64,000 nt of DNA from Brachypterus glaber (Eukaryota; Arthropoda; Insecta; Coleoptera; Kateretidae). How positions within the stretch are numbered: the stretch's first letter is position 1; every line of letters starts with the position of its first letter. Under the pieces are notes generated by a model. It worked only from the letters and a program-made list of their open reading frames with translations. It searched no databases and had not been told where the DNA came from. Shown here in pieces: positions 45,942-56,800 of this stretch. Both the position numbers and the translations under genes were made by a program. The stretch spans positions 6,805,683 through 6,869,682 of the forward strand of contig OY294054.1 in NCBI GenBank assembly GCA_958510825.1, written 5' to 3'.

Positions 45942-46141
45942 NNNNNNNNNNNNNNNNNNNNNNNNNNNNNNNNNNNNNNNNNNNNNNNNNNNNNNNNNNN
46001 NNNNNNNNNNNNNNNNNNNNNNNNNNNNNNNNNNNNNNNNNNNNNNNNNNNNNNNNNNNNNNNNNNNNNNNNNNNNNNNNNNNNNNNNNNNNNNNNNNNN
46101 NNNNNNNNNNNNNNNNNNNNNNNNNNNNNNNNNNNNNNNNN
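45942..46141. other. Assembly gap (200 N)
   Basis: 200 N between Gypsy A integrase and a non-LTR fragment; the 3' LTR of A must be missing here or lost. Confidence 0.99.
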
Positions 46142-46945
46142 GTCCTTAGCTAAATTTTTGTGATGTTGTTTATGGTCCTAATTTAACAGTATTTGATATA
46201 AATCGTGTTCAAAAACTACAAATTCGTGTCTGCGCTTTATACATGGAATTAGAAGAGGTGATAATATCAGTCATACGCTTAGACTGGCTGGCTAAATATG
46301 AGGGACAGAAGATTCTTACATTCTGCTATTTTATATTTTAAGATTATTACAAATAAGGCCCCACATACTTAGCCAATAAAATAAAATACCGTACAGACGT
46401 TCATACTTTAAATTTGCGCTTCGAAAAAGCGCTCACAATTCCTAAACATTCAACGGCAATGTACTCCAGATCTTTTTCATACCAAGTTGCCAATTTAGTC
46501 AATAATCTAAACTTTGATCATAAAAATCTTACACTAAGACAGTTTAAAAGAAAAATTTACTTGGAACTTTTAAGCAAACCGATCTACAATGGAAATTGAA
46601 TTGTCCAAAATGATGCGCAAATGTTTTTTTTTTCTTAATCATTGTTTTTAAACTTATTTTTTTTTTAGAATAGCTGGTTGTATTATGATATAGGATATTA
46701 TGTTAATATATAAGTATCTATTTATTTTAGTATGTATACTTCATAGATAAGTTAATTTAATTTATAGTTTATAACTTTGGGGGTTAGATGTAAGAATAGA
46801 CGCATTGTGTCAGATCAACCTTTTTTATTTTTATTCAAGCTATCACTAAATTCGACCTGACACAATGTGAACCTCGCCCTACAATAGTACGTTTTGTTGT
46901 AATTACTAAATTTTATTTCAATAAAGACCTTTATCATTATTATCC
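46142..46945 (+). pseudogene. Non-LTR retrotransposon RT C-terminal fragment and 3' UTR
   Basis: Several frames give the C-terminal tail of a Jockey/CR1-like RT: VQKLQIRVCALYMELEE, then HILANKIKYRTDVHTLNLRF and LTIPKHSTAMYSRSFSYQVA, ending FKRKIYLELLSK near 46590. Stops and frameshifts occur at 46150-46200 and 46320-46390. A T-rich 3' region follows to about 46945. The 5' part is lost in the gap. Confidence 0.65.
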
Positions 46946-47554
46946 TCTTTACCAACAGGAGAAAGATATAATAAGTAATCTTTGGACCAATAATACCTAT
47001 TTATTATAGGCGTACCCCGAGGACTAGCGAGCTGGTTTTGCCCATGAGCGTAGCATTAATTCAACACTAATTAGAAGCCACCGCGGTGCACCGCAGATGG
47101 CAGTCCCCCCTCCAGAACAAAGCAACGCCAGTGTATTTATGATAAAGCTAAAACATGACAAAATATGACTAATAGCTCGCAATTGCCCGGGCTCTGATTA
47201 TAGGACTAACATATGAAAATGTCCTTTTCCATTTTTCCCATCGCAGGCAGACTGAGCGTACGTCCCATTCGACGTCAAATTGGCAGTTTATTTTGGCTAT
47301 GATTGATATAGATATAACGTATCTTTATGAACCCTTTTCAAATCATTTTGGTAAATAGTTTTGGCGAAATATTTTCTAAAATCTGACACTTCATGTCAAA
47401 CACGTACATCACAAGTTGCACCTACGTGCAGTGGGACATTACGACTACCGTAAGTAATGCCGCCAATTCAACTTAATTGGTTTTGAAACCGATTTATTTT
47501 GGTTTATAATGAGTCGTTATTAACGACAGATTGTAATGAAGCTAAAATAATTAG
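46946..47554. other. Unassigned spacer
   Basis: Moderate-GC stretch without a supportable open frame or clear repeat, apart from short AT-rich parts. Confidence 0.4.
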
Positions 47555-48150
47555 TTCAGGTCTCAAACCGTGAACATTGAAAGTTTTTCTTTTGCAAGGA
47601 ATGGTGGCCCAGTGTACTATGACCTATGGTCATTTGAACTTTAGTTCTGGTACGTGATCGTATGGGATTTCTTCTTACTGTTACAGTAGTAGCTACTGTA
47701 TCATTACTCGTGGTCATTCGGACTTTTAGTTCGGTATGCAACCTCTGCTTGAAGTTTAACCCTGACCGGTGGCCATGGTCGTTTGAACTTTTAGTTCTGG
47801 TCTATGACCTCCCAAAACTTGTTTAGGACAATGGCCGATGGCCCATGACTCATGGACGTTTGAACTTTTATATCAGGTCCGTGACCTCTCTAAACCATGT
47901 TTAGGACTTTGGCCCGTGGCCCATGACTCGTGGTCGTTTGAACTTTAAGTTCAGGTCTGTGACCTCTCTAAACCATGTTTAGGACTTTGACCCGTGGCCC
48001 ATGACTCGTGAGCGTTTGAACTTCTAGTTCAGGTCTGTGACCTCTCTAAACCATGTTTAGGACTTTGGCCAGTGGCCGATGACTCGTGGTCGTTTGAACT
48101 TTTAGTTCAGGTCTGTGACCTCACCGAAACTTATTTCGGTACTACACTAG
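47555..48150. repeat. 78 bp minisatellite
   Basis: About seven units with the core TTTGAACTTTTAGTTCAGGT, CTGTGACCTCTCTAAACCAT, GTTTAGGACTTTGGCCCGTG, GCCCATGACTCGTGGTCG. The last four units (from about 47787) are regular at 78 bp; earlier units are diverged. It contains many short inverted words (GGCCC/GGGCC-like, TGACC/GGTCA). Confidence 0.88.
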
Positions 48151-48357
48151 GAATCTAGTTAGTTTAAATACATCTCTACTAAACGTGTTAGGTATTTACG
48201 ATCTAATGCTAAATTAAGCCAACAATTAAATATATATGTAACCTAACACCTGCTTAGTAAAGCACATAAAGTACGAATATCTTTAATTTTATAAACATTA
48301 TATGTACATTTTATTCGAACATTGTTTGTTTAAAATAATATAATTATGTAAGTTATG

Positions 48358-48491
48358 GCGCCGATTGCCTTTTTCAGTTAATTAATAATTGAAATTTGGC
48401 GAAGGCGTACTCCCTAGATATATTGGTTCGAAAGCCCACACAAGTCCTGGACTTAGGGGATGCTTAATTAAGTAGAATAGTACGAGGTTAA
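48358..48491 (+). mobile_element. SINE body, headless copy 1
   Basis: CGCCGATTGCCTTTTTCAGT through GGCGAAGGC, TATATTGGTTCGAAAGCC and AGAATAGTACGAGG matches the body of the SINE at 16541-16800. The tRNA-derived head is absent. Confidence 0.72.
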
Positions 48492-48689
48492 AAAACAAAC
48501 AAAAAAAAGTGGATAATTCAAATTCTTTGAAAAAAAAAAACGTACCAGTAAAAATATTTTACAAAAATTTATTATTAAAATATGCTTTAATAAGTAATTA
48601 TTAATTAAGTAATTATTTAAAAAAAAATTAAGGAAATTGCTTTAACAAGAAAGAAGTTATACCAATAAGAAGATAAATCATAAAATTCT

Positions 48690-48970
48690 TAAAAAATGAG
48701 ATAAAACAAAACTAAAAAAAAAAGGTTGGGCTCTCCATCTTCACAATTAGTACTTGGTAGGTCCCCCCTTGCTGTACGAACTGCCTGCACCCTTCTTGGC
48801 ATACTTATAATTAATGAACGAATAAACTCTTGATCCAAAGCTTGCCATTCTTCTGTAAGAGCATTAGCCATCTCCTCAAGAGTCTGTGGCTGGTGATTTC
48901 GAGCATGAAGCTGCCTTTGGAGACGGTCCCATACGTGCTCAATTGGATTGCAGTCGGGTAAATAAGGGGG
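48690..48970 (-). pseudogene. Tc1 transposase C-terminal fragment (duplicate)
   Basis: Minus-strand copy of the last ~80 residues of the Tc1 transposase (MANALTEEWQALDQEFIRSL, ISMPRRVQAVRTARG). It keeps the 8 bases that are deleted from the main copy, so it shows the pre-deletion sequence. Produced by the tandem duplication. Confidence 0.85.
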
Positions 48971-49109
48971 CCAACAATTAAATATATATGTAACCTAACA
49001 CCTGCTTAGTAAAGCACATAAAGTACGAATATCTTTAATTTTATAAACATTCTATGTACATTTTATTCGAACATTGTTTGTTTAAAATAATATAATTATG
49101 TAAGTTATG

Positions 49110-49243
49110 GCGCCGATTGCCTTTTTCAGTTAATTAATAATTGAAATTTGGCGAAGGCGTACTCCCTAGATATATTGGTTCGAAAGCCCACACAAGTCCT
49201 GGACTTAGGGGATGCTTAATTAAGTAGAATAGTACGAGGGTAA
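49110..49243 (+). mobile_element. SINE body, headless copy 2
   Basis: Duplicate of 48358-48491 created by the tandem duplication, not by a separate insertion. Confidence 0.75.
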
Positions 49244-49503
49244 AAAACAAACAAAAAAAAGTGGATAATTCAAATTCTTTGAAAAAAAAAAACGTACCAG
49301 TAAAAATATTTTACAAAAATTTATTATTAAAATATGCTTTAATAAGTAATTATTAATTAAGTAATTATTTTAAAAAAAAATTAAGGAAATTGCTTTAACA
49401 AGAAAGAAGTTATACCAATAAGAAAATAAATCATAAAATTCTTAAAAAATGAGATGAAACAAAACTAAAAAAAAAAAAAAGGTTGGGCTCTCCATCTTCA
49501 CAA

Positions 49504-50432
49504 TTAGTACTTGGTAGGTCCCCCCCTTGCTGTACGAACTGCGTGCACCCTTCTTGGCATACTTATAATTAATGAACGAATAAACTCTTGATCCAAAGCT
49601 TGCCATTCTTCTGTAAGAGCATTAGCCATCTCCTCAAGAGTCTGTGGCTGGTGATTTCGAGCATGAAGCTGCCTTTGCCCATACGTGCTCAATTGGATTG
49701 CAGTCGGGTAAATAAGGGGGCCACTCCATTCGAGAGATGCCATAATGTTGCAACGCCAAACTCGCAATACGTGCGCGGTGGGGCGTGGCATTATCGTCGA
49801 CAAAAACAGAGTCAACAACAATAGGTTGAATAACCAAATCGTGATACCGTTGTGCATTCATAGTCTGTCGGTTTAGGATAAGCAACTCCGTGCGCGACTC
49901 TAAAGAAATTCCACCCCAAACTGTAATAGAGCCACCTCCAAAAGCAACAGTAGGAGCCATATGTTCTTCATAATATCTCTCGCCACGTTCACGCCATGTT
50001 AAAATACGGCTGTCCGAGTGATATAATGCGTACCTGGATTCATCTTTAAATAAACAGTTACCCCATTCTGCTTCAGCCCAGTTACGATTATTGTTTGCCC
50101 ATCTTCTGCGGGTAGCACGGTGCCGCCTGTTTAAAAGGTGGTGTCGAGCACGTCTCCTGGCTCTTAGACCAGCTTCATGCAACCTTCCTCTCATAGTAGA
50201 CAGACTTACATGGACCCCAGTATCTGCACGAAGCCTGGAGGCAGAAAGTTCGCGATTTCTTCTGGCAGTGGTTACCACAAAATGGTCCTCCCTCCTACTT
50301 GTAGCTCATTGTCGACCACCACCATGCCGTATATTGGCACTGCCACTTTGCTAAAAACGATTCCAAGCCCGACTAATCACACTTTGTGAGACATTGTAGA
50401 TTTGGGCTACTTGTGTTTGTGTATGACCTCCG
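49504..50432 (-). pseudogene. Tc1 transposase, main part
   Basis: Minus-strand DD34E transposase. A helix-turn-helix part follows the LTR edge (HTQTQVAQIYNVSQSVISR, 50430-50360), with damage near 50280-50345. The second HTH and linker carry RLRADTGVHVSLSTMRGRL and the Arg-rich HEAGLRARRRARHH. The catalytic core has FKDESRY, VFVDDNATPHRA and YLPDCNPIEHVW. An 8 bp deletion near 49677 shifts the frame inside the segment after EHVW; the C-terminus then continues in another frame to the stop at 49504. Tc1 transposases are ~340 residues and cut the inverted repeats. The first 21 residues are at 61724-61787. Confidence 0.88.
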
Positions 50433-50707
50433 TGTTGGGTTTCTTGTGGAGCACCGAAAACGTATCAATAATTTAACACAAGACTTTTAGGTTTTAGAAA
50501 CAACTAGACTTTATTTTTCTCGAAAATTCTTAAATATAATGTAATGCGGCTTACGCCTTGAGTGTAGGTTCCAGACTGGTGTGTGCTTGTTGCGCTCTAG
50601 CAAGACAACCCGGCTGTGCTGTCGCCAAGCTTCGGCTGCGTTCGGTCGCAGTAAGACATGCGTCCCAAGTACCATTTATGTTACCACAAACAAAATAAAA
50701 TTGAACA
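50433..50707 (-). repeat. BEL/Pao 3' LTR
   Basis: Minus-strand TGTTCAATTTTATTTTG... to ...CCAAGAAACCCAACA. Directly upstream on the minus strand is a purine-rich tract (AAGGGGGGCGATA), the expected primer for plus-strand synthesis. Confidence 0.9.
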
Positions 50708-50784
50708 TATCGCCCCCCTTGGAAGCGTCCAGCTTTCAATAAAAAGAGTTTTATTACTTCACTTCACACATTAAAGTTTGTCAA

Positions 50785-51678
50785 TTAAAGTTCGTTAACA
50801 GGCAAAACACAAAACTTTTGAAAGCCTCTTCGTATTATTCCATTTCGGGTTTTAATTGTTGCCACTCTGTTTATTGAATCCTTGCCAGGATGTAGCTCTT
50901 CTATTCTACCTAGTAGCCACTTCATGGAAGGTAGGTTTTCTTCTTTTATAAGAACCAAATCACCAATTTTTACGTCAAGTGATGATTGTTGCCATTTTGT
51001 TCTAGCTTGTAGATTGGATAAATATTCTGTTAACCAACGTTTCCAGAAATCCTGTTGGATTTTCTGAACCAATTGAAATCTAGTAAGTCTGTTTTCTGGA
51101 ACACCCTGTAGATTTTCTTCCATAACAGCAGTTAAAGGGGCTCCAATTAAAAAATGCCCAGGCGTGAGTGGCGTTAAGTCGTTTACGTCGGAGGACATTG
51201 GGGACAGTGGACGGGAATTTAAAATAGCCTCTATTTGGTATAATAAAGTTGTAAATTCCTCGTATTTAAATGGGAATTATTAATTACGCGCTTTAGGTGA
51301 AATTTAATAGATTTAACTGAGGCTTCCCACAAACCGCCAAAATGCGGGCTATAAGCAGGTATAAAATGCCATTCTATGCCTTCACCAGTTATGGCTTCTT
51401 TTAGGTTAGAATTATTTTTAAGAATAAAAGATCCCAATTCATTTAATCCGTTATTCGCGCCAACAAAATTTGTTCCATTGTCGGAGAAGATCTTAGAAGG
51501 TCTGCCTCTTCGAGAAGCAAATCGTCTGACATTATAAAGTTTTCAGAGGTTAAATCAGTGACAGTTTCAAATGGACAGCTTTTGTCACAAAACATACAAA
51601 TATAAACCTTGACTAATTTCGAACCTTAAAGGATAAAAAGGGTCCAGCATAATCCACTCCAGTGGAACTAAAAGGACT
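50785..51678 (-). pseudogene. BEL/Pao integrase C-terminal part with DUF5641-type domain
   Basis: On the minus strand it continues the integrase after the LOA insertion (SSTGVDYAGPF), through a decayed catalytic core (AYSPHFGGLWEASVKSIKFH carries the third catalytic region), to the C-terminal domain LTPGHFLIGAPLTAVMEE, DFWKRWLTEYLSNLQARTKW and DLVLIKEENLPSMKWLLGRI, ending LPVNEL. The GHFLIG and WPLGRI-like motifs are diagnostic of BEL/Pao. Frameshifts lie between 51200 and 51620. Confidence 0.88.
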
Positions 51679-52325
51679 TGCTGGGTTTATTCCTGTTGGG
51701 GGATTTGAGTTTTCCCTGCCAGGCGCCTCCCCAGGTGGCGGATAGGGGAAGTCCGCAATGACGGATGTCGAGGAAATAAAATACCTCGAGGTGGACCATG
51801 AACTCGCTGCTGTCCGCAGCCCTACACCCTCATTTCTTCATCTCACACATTTAACTCCACTACACCCACACCCTCATTCCACTCTGTCATGCACACTTAC
51901 ACATACACTAACACACCCACGACAAACACACACACACATACACATACACGCGAACTACTGTGCCGGGATCCCCTCCCCCCCAACAAAGTGAGTCCGGGAA
52001 TCCACTGAGGCTGGAACACGGGAATGGTAGCGGTGAAACAAAGCAGGTTGGGTACACCTGTGCCGCTTTCGGACTATTCCGGGGGTGTATAATCTTGATT
52101 AGTGCAGTAGTTCCAGGTAACGCCTGGGTTGAGGACCTGCTGCACATGTCGGGGGGCTTCACCAAGGGAGAAGCGGCCGCCCGTTATCCTAAATCAGGAA
52201 GGGACCTGAACCCACTAGGGGGGAAAGAGGGATTCCAGCACATACTGATTCGTGCACACACACACACACATATACACCTACATCCTTACACAAGCACACA
52301 CTACACACAATTTATTTCAGCCAAC

Positions 52326-53821
52326 ATGGAAAACACAAATAAACTGAATACGAAAGTGCCCGAAGGAGGTCACGAGGAAAAGGAGGAACTCACCTCAGAG
52401 GTAGTAGCGGTCGTCAGGAACCTGGGGGAGATGGATATAGATGCCGCATCTCCCATGAGCCAGACGGACGTGGCAAATGAAGATGTTCTTCTCCTCTCCC
52501 CGAACCCCTCATCGGGGGTGGCCAGTAAGGGGGAAGGTGAAAGGCTAGGCAAAAAGCGAAAAGGGTAAGGCAGCAGGAAAGGAGGCGCCAGGCCAAGGTG
52601 GCAGAGGCGGAACAGCGAAGGGATGAATCTCAAGCTGCCTCCGCCAAAGCTGATCTTGAGAAGGAATCCGGGTGTAGCATGATCCAGCGGGTTGGAAACA
52701 ATCCGCAGGGTCAGGCTAAACCCGCGAAACCCGAAGGGGGGACCAAAATAGTCAAGCCCGCCACGCCAAAAGCGGGGCGGGTAACCGATGCTTCGGCTCA
52801 GAATCCGGGTTGCTCCTCGAGCAACACTGGAACTGGAAGAAGCACGGAGACTACAAGGAAACCCGGCTGGCGTGGTCCCACTGCGAGAAACGCCAAAAGG
52901 ACCAAGAAGGAACCTGTTGTTCTTCCGACGGCTCCGGCGTCGGTTAGGGGTGAGAAACCGGAAGGAGAAGCCTCCCAGGATCTCACGCCTGCCGACAAAA
53001 AGAGACCGAGACCGGAGAAGGAAACTCCTCCAGCTCGGAAGAACAAAAGGCAGAGGTGGAGCAGTACCACTCCCATCGGCAAAGGGAACAAACCCGGGCA
53101 ATCCTCTGGGGAGGGAACGCTAGGTGCAAACCGAAACGAATCCTTCCCCAAAGGTCCGGCGAGCGAACCAAAGCCGGGTACATCCAGACGTGCCACCAAC
53201 AAAGCCTCCTCGAAAAAGGAACTTCAGGTGGTGGTCACGTCGGACAGGGAGAATGGTAGTGTCTCTAAGGAGGAAGGCCAGCACATCCGAGGCAGTCTGT
53301 GCGCGGAGATGAGGAGGTTGGCGCGGCAAGGTTCCGAAGAGGAGCAAACCGCGCCACCTCTCTCAATGGAGGGCTCCGGAATAGTTTTTCCGGAGTGGTT
53401 CATTATCTCCGCGTGCGACCTGCCAACGGTGGACTGGCTAGTAGGAAGCTGGACCATTCCGCAGCTGGGTGGAGTTTCTTTCCGCCCAGTAAGGTCTAAA
53501 GATGCGCCTTGGCCAGAAAGGATTGGCTTCCTACTCAAAGTAGAGCACCTCGAACCTATCGAGGAAATTAAGGCGCTTTTGGCTTTCCAAAATAGAGGAC
53601 TCGGCGTAGCAAACTGGAAGCACGTCGGGACCAGTGGGAAGCCAAATGAATGGTTCCTGGTATTCATGGTCTCCCACGATGCTGTACGAGGATTGGCGGC
53701 TAGGAACTGGACGTTGAGCTGGGAATGCTTGCGAATCCCCGTAAGGAGAATCGCAAGCTGGAACCAGTCCAACAGTTCCGAGCCGCCCGCCTCGGGTAGC
53801 AAAACGGGGAGCTCCAGGTAA
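52326..53821 (+). pseudogene. LOA-like ORF1 (Gag-like), one frameshift
   Basis: It starts MENTNKLNTKVPEGGHEEKE at 52326. The frame reaches a TAA at 52566-52568 and continues in another frame (AEAEQRRDESQAASAKADLE) after a single shift in the A/G-rich run near 52555. About 500 residues in all: a Lys/Arg/Pro/Ser-rich low-complexity N-terminal 60% (KKRPRPEKETPPARKNKRQR), then a folded domain (SGIVFPEWFIISACDLPTVD, WTIPQLGGVSFRPV, GKPNEWFLVFMVSHDAVRGL) that resembles DUF4780-type domains of insect ORF1 proteins. No zinc knuckles were seen. It probably binds element RNA. The shift could be a mutation or a sequencing error. Confidence 0.75.
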
Positions 53822-53855
53822 ATTGCCACGTCCGTCTTCTGTGAACGACCCCATC

Positions 53856-56800
53856 ATGGAAGACATAAGGGTAAGCCTGATCAACCTTCAACACAGCAAG
53901 GGAGCGACAGCTGAGCTGGTCCGCAACCTCGCCGGAGTTAAAGGCTCGATCGTATTAATCCAGGAACCATATGTTTACAGAGACCAGGTTAGAGGGTTAG
54001 GGGTTGCCGGCTACAACATCCTAGTCGGCAAGGAAGGACAGAATACAAGGTCCTGCATCATGGTATCTCAGGAGCTCAGCATGGTTCCACTCCCTCAGCT
54101 GGGCACCAGGGACCTCACTGCGGCGATCCTGGAGCATAAGGTAAGAGGCACTAGTCATAAGGTGGTGGTGGGTAGTCTATATTTGCCGTATGAGGGTCCG
54201 ATCCCCACCAGGGAATTGACAAACCTAGTCAACTTCGCAAATGAACAGCGCCTACCAGTAATAATTGGTTGCGACGCGAACGCACACCACACGGTGTGGG
54301 GTAGCACTGATACCAACGACAGGGGTGATACCCTGTTAGGGTATCTAATGTCCACCAATCTAGAGATCATGAACAGAGGGACGGAACCAACGTTTGTCAA
54401 TCGCATACGCAAGGAGGTGATTGACATAACTATGGTATCGAATGATATAGTAGAACTGATATCGGACTGGAGGGTGACGTCGGACATAGCAACGTCCGAC
54501 CACAGAATGGTTGGATTTTGGCTAAAGTCTGATAAATTGGAACCGGTCAGGAAACGTAACCTTAGGTCCACAAATTGGGAAAAATATGTTTTCCAGTTAG
54601 GACCTGAGGAAACGGAACCAGACGGTGACATACTCACCAGATACCAGCTCGATGAAGAAGTTGCACGTCTCAATGACAGAGTTGTCTCAGCATACGAGGA
54701 AGCTTGTCCTCTGAGAGAGGAAAAGACCCGCAAGGTCCCATGGTGGAACGACCAGCTTGAACTCCTTAAAAGGAGGTGCAGGCAGGCCTACAACCGTGCC
54801 TCTTCCGGAGGAACCGAATCGGCCTGGGATAACTATAGGGACGTAAAAAGGGAATTTAAGGGGGAAATTAGACGTAGCAAAAGACTCAGCTGGATGAAAT
54901 ACTACGAGGACATGGAGTCCCTGTCAGATTCTGCAAGGCTACTAAGAGTTTTAGGCAGTAAGTCTAATAAAACCATTGGTTCACTAAAAAAGGCAGATGG
55001 TACTTGGACCACATCCAGTGAAGAGTCGCTGAGACTGTTGCTGGAGACACACTTTCCAGGTGAAGAGAATGAACGGATGGCTCAGGATGCAAACCAGATC
55101 CCAGCCGTGGACTGGACTTTAGCAGAAAGAGTCATCTCGGACAACTCTATCGCATGGGCAGTGAATAAGTTCAAACCATTTAAGGCCGCAGGTCCAGACG
55201 GAATTTTTCCGATGTTGCTGCAGAAGGGCCTGAAAGTCCTAACCACTGCGGTAAAAAGGATTTTTAGGGCCTCTGTCGCACTAGGATACGTTCCCAAAGA
55301 ATGGAGGAAGGCTAGGGTTATCTTCATTCCCAAGGCAGGGAAGAGAGACTACACCATAGCTAAATCCTTCAGACCAATAAGTTTAACATCCTTCCTTCTT
55401 AAAACGTTGGAAAGGATTATTGACAGATACTTGATAGAGGAGGTGTTGTCAAGACATCCCCTCCACAAGAATCAACACGCATATAGGCGAGGGAGGTCGA
55501 CTGACTCGGCCCTCCACGCCATTGTACGAAAGGCTGAAAAGGCGCTACATCATAGAGAATGGGCACTAGCTCTATTCTTTGATGTTGAAGGGGCTTTTGA
55601 CAAAGCTAGAACGACAACTATCTGTGCTGCGCTACAATCCAGGGGCACTCCAACGGCGCTGATCAGCTGGGTTAGGTCGGCGCTTGATGAGAGGAATGTC
55701 ACTGCCTCACAGGAAGGCTATCAGCTCTGCATCGGTGTGAAGGGGGGCTGCCCTCAGGGCAGTTGCCTCTCCCCCCATTTATGGTGCTTAGTGATGGACG
55801 GCCTACTAGAGAGGCTAACAGCTGCAGGTTTTTATGCGCAGGCTTTCGCAGATGACGGAACGGTTTTGATCATGGGAAAATTTCTCGACACCGTATGCGG
55901 ACTAATGCAAACGGCATGTCGAATCATTGAGGATTGGTGTAGAGACAACGGCCTATCGGTAAACCCTGCAAAAACCGAGCTAATACTCTTCACCAAAAGA
56001 AGGAACATAGAGGATTTTAGGGCTCCCAGAATGTACGGAAAAACACTTGAATTATCTCAGGAGGTAAAGTACTTGGGAGTAACCTTGGATACCAAGCTTA
56101 GCTGGAAGGCTCATGTAGATAAAGTCCTTGACAAATCTGCATCGACCTTTTGGCAAATATGTCGAGTAGTGGGAAAAACCTGGGGTATTACACCCAAGGT
56201 CCTTAGATGGATCTACACAGCGGTTATAAGGCCAAGAGTCCAGTATGGCTCAGTGGTCTGGTGGCCTTGTGTTAGGAAGACCACAATTTCTCAGAACCTG
56301 GGGAAAATCCAAAGACTAGCTAGTCTTGGAATCACCGGAGTAATAAGGACAACACCCCAAGCAGCTCTAGAGGTCCTACTGGGACTGCCGTCACTCTCCA
56401 TCTGGATCCAGAAGGAGGCAATGGCTAGCTTTCTCAGACTTAGGGACTCTGGTAGTTGGATGGGCGGGAAGGCGAACTACGGTCATGGCAAAATCGCTGA
56501 TATTTCCGAAAGGGACATCCCAATTAGTAGTATCAGAGTGATTGAAGCAGAGGACCGATTAAAGTTCGATAGAAGTTTTTATCTCAGGATTCCGACAAAG
56601 GAAGAATGGGAAAAGAAAGAAATACAATTTGTGCCAAACGGTTTGGTGTGCTATACAGACGGCTCGCGTATGGAAGGCATCCAAAGCTCTGGGGCAGGAC
56701 TCTTCGTGGAGGACCTGGACTTGCAAAAGAGTTTTCCACTTGGACGCTTTTCCACTGTCTTCCAAGCTGAGGTCTATGCCATACAGGAAGCGGCAAATTG

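Larger units (their letters stand above)
48219..49720. repeat. Tandem duplication of a ~0.75 kb segment (SINE plus Tc1 end)
   Basis: 48219-48970 (752 bp) and 48971-49720 (750 bp) are near-identical direct copies. The junction shares CCA between CCAACAATTAAAT and the Tc1 sequence GGGGGCCACTCC. Differences are few: A-run lengths, several substitutions, and an 8 bp deletion in the second copy near 49677. Confidence 0.9.

Noticed and set aside
47555..48150. CRISPR-like array
   Set aside because: Units are contiguous 78 bp minisatellite repeats without unique spacers, in a eukaryotic genome.
52370..53884. Several long minus-strand frames
   Set aside because: GC-rich shadows of LOA ORF1/ORF2; no domains.
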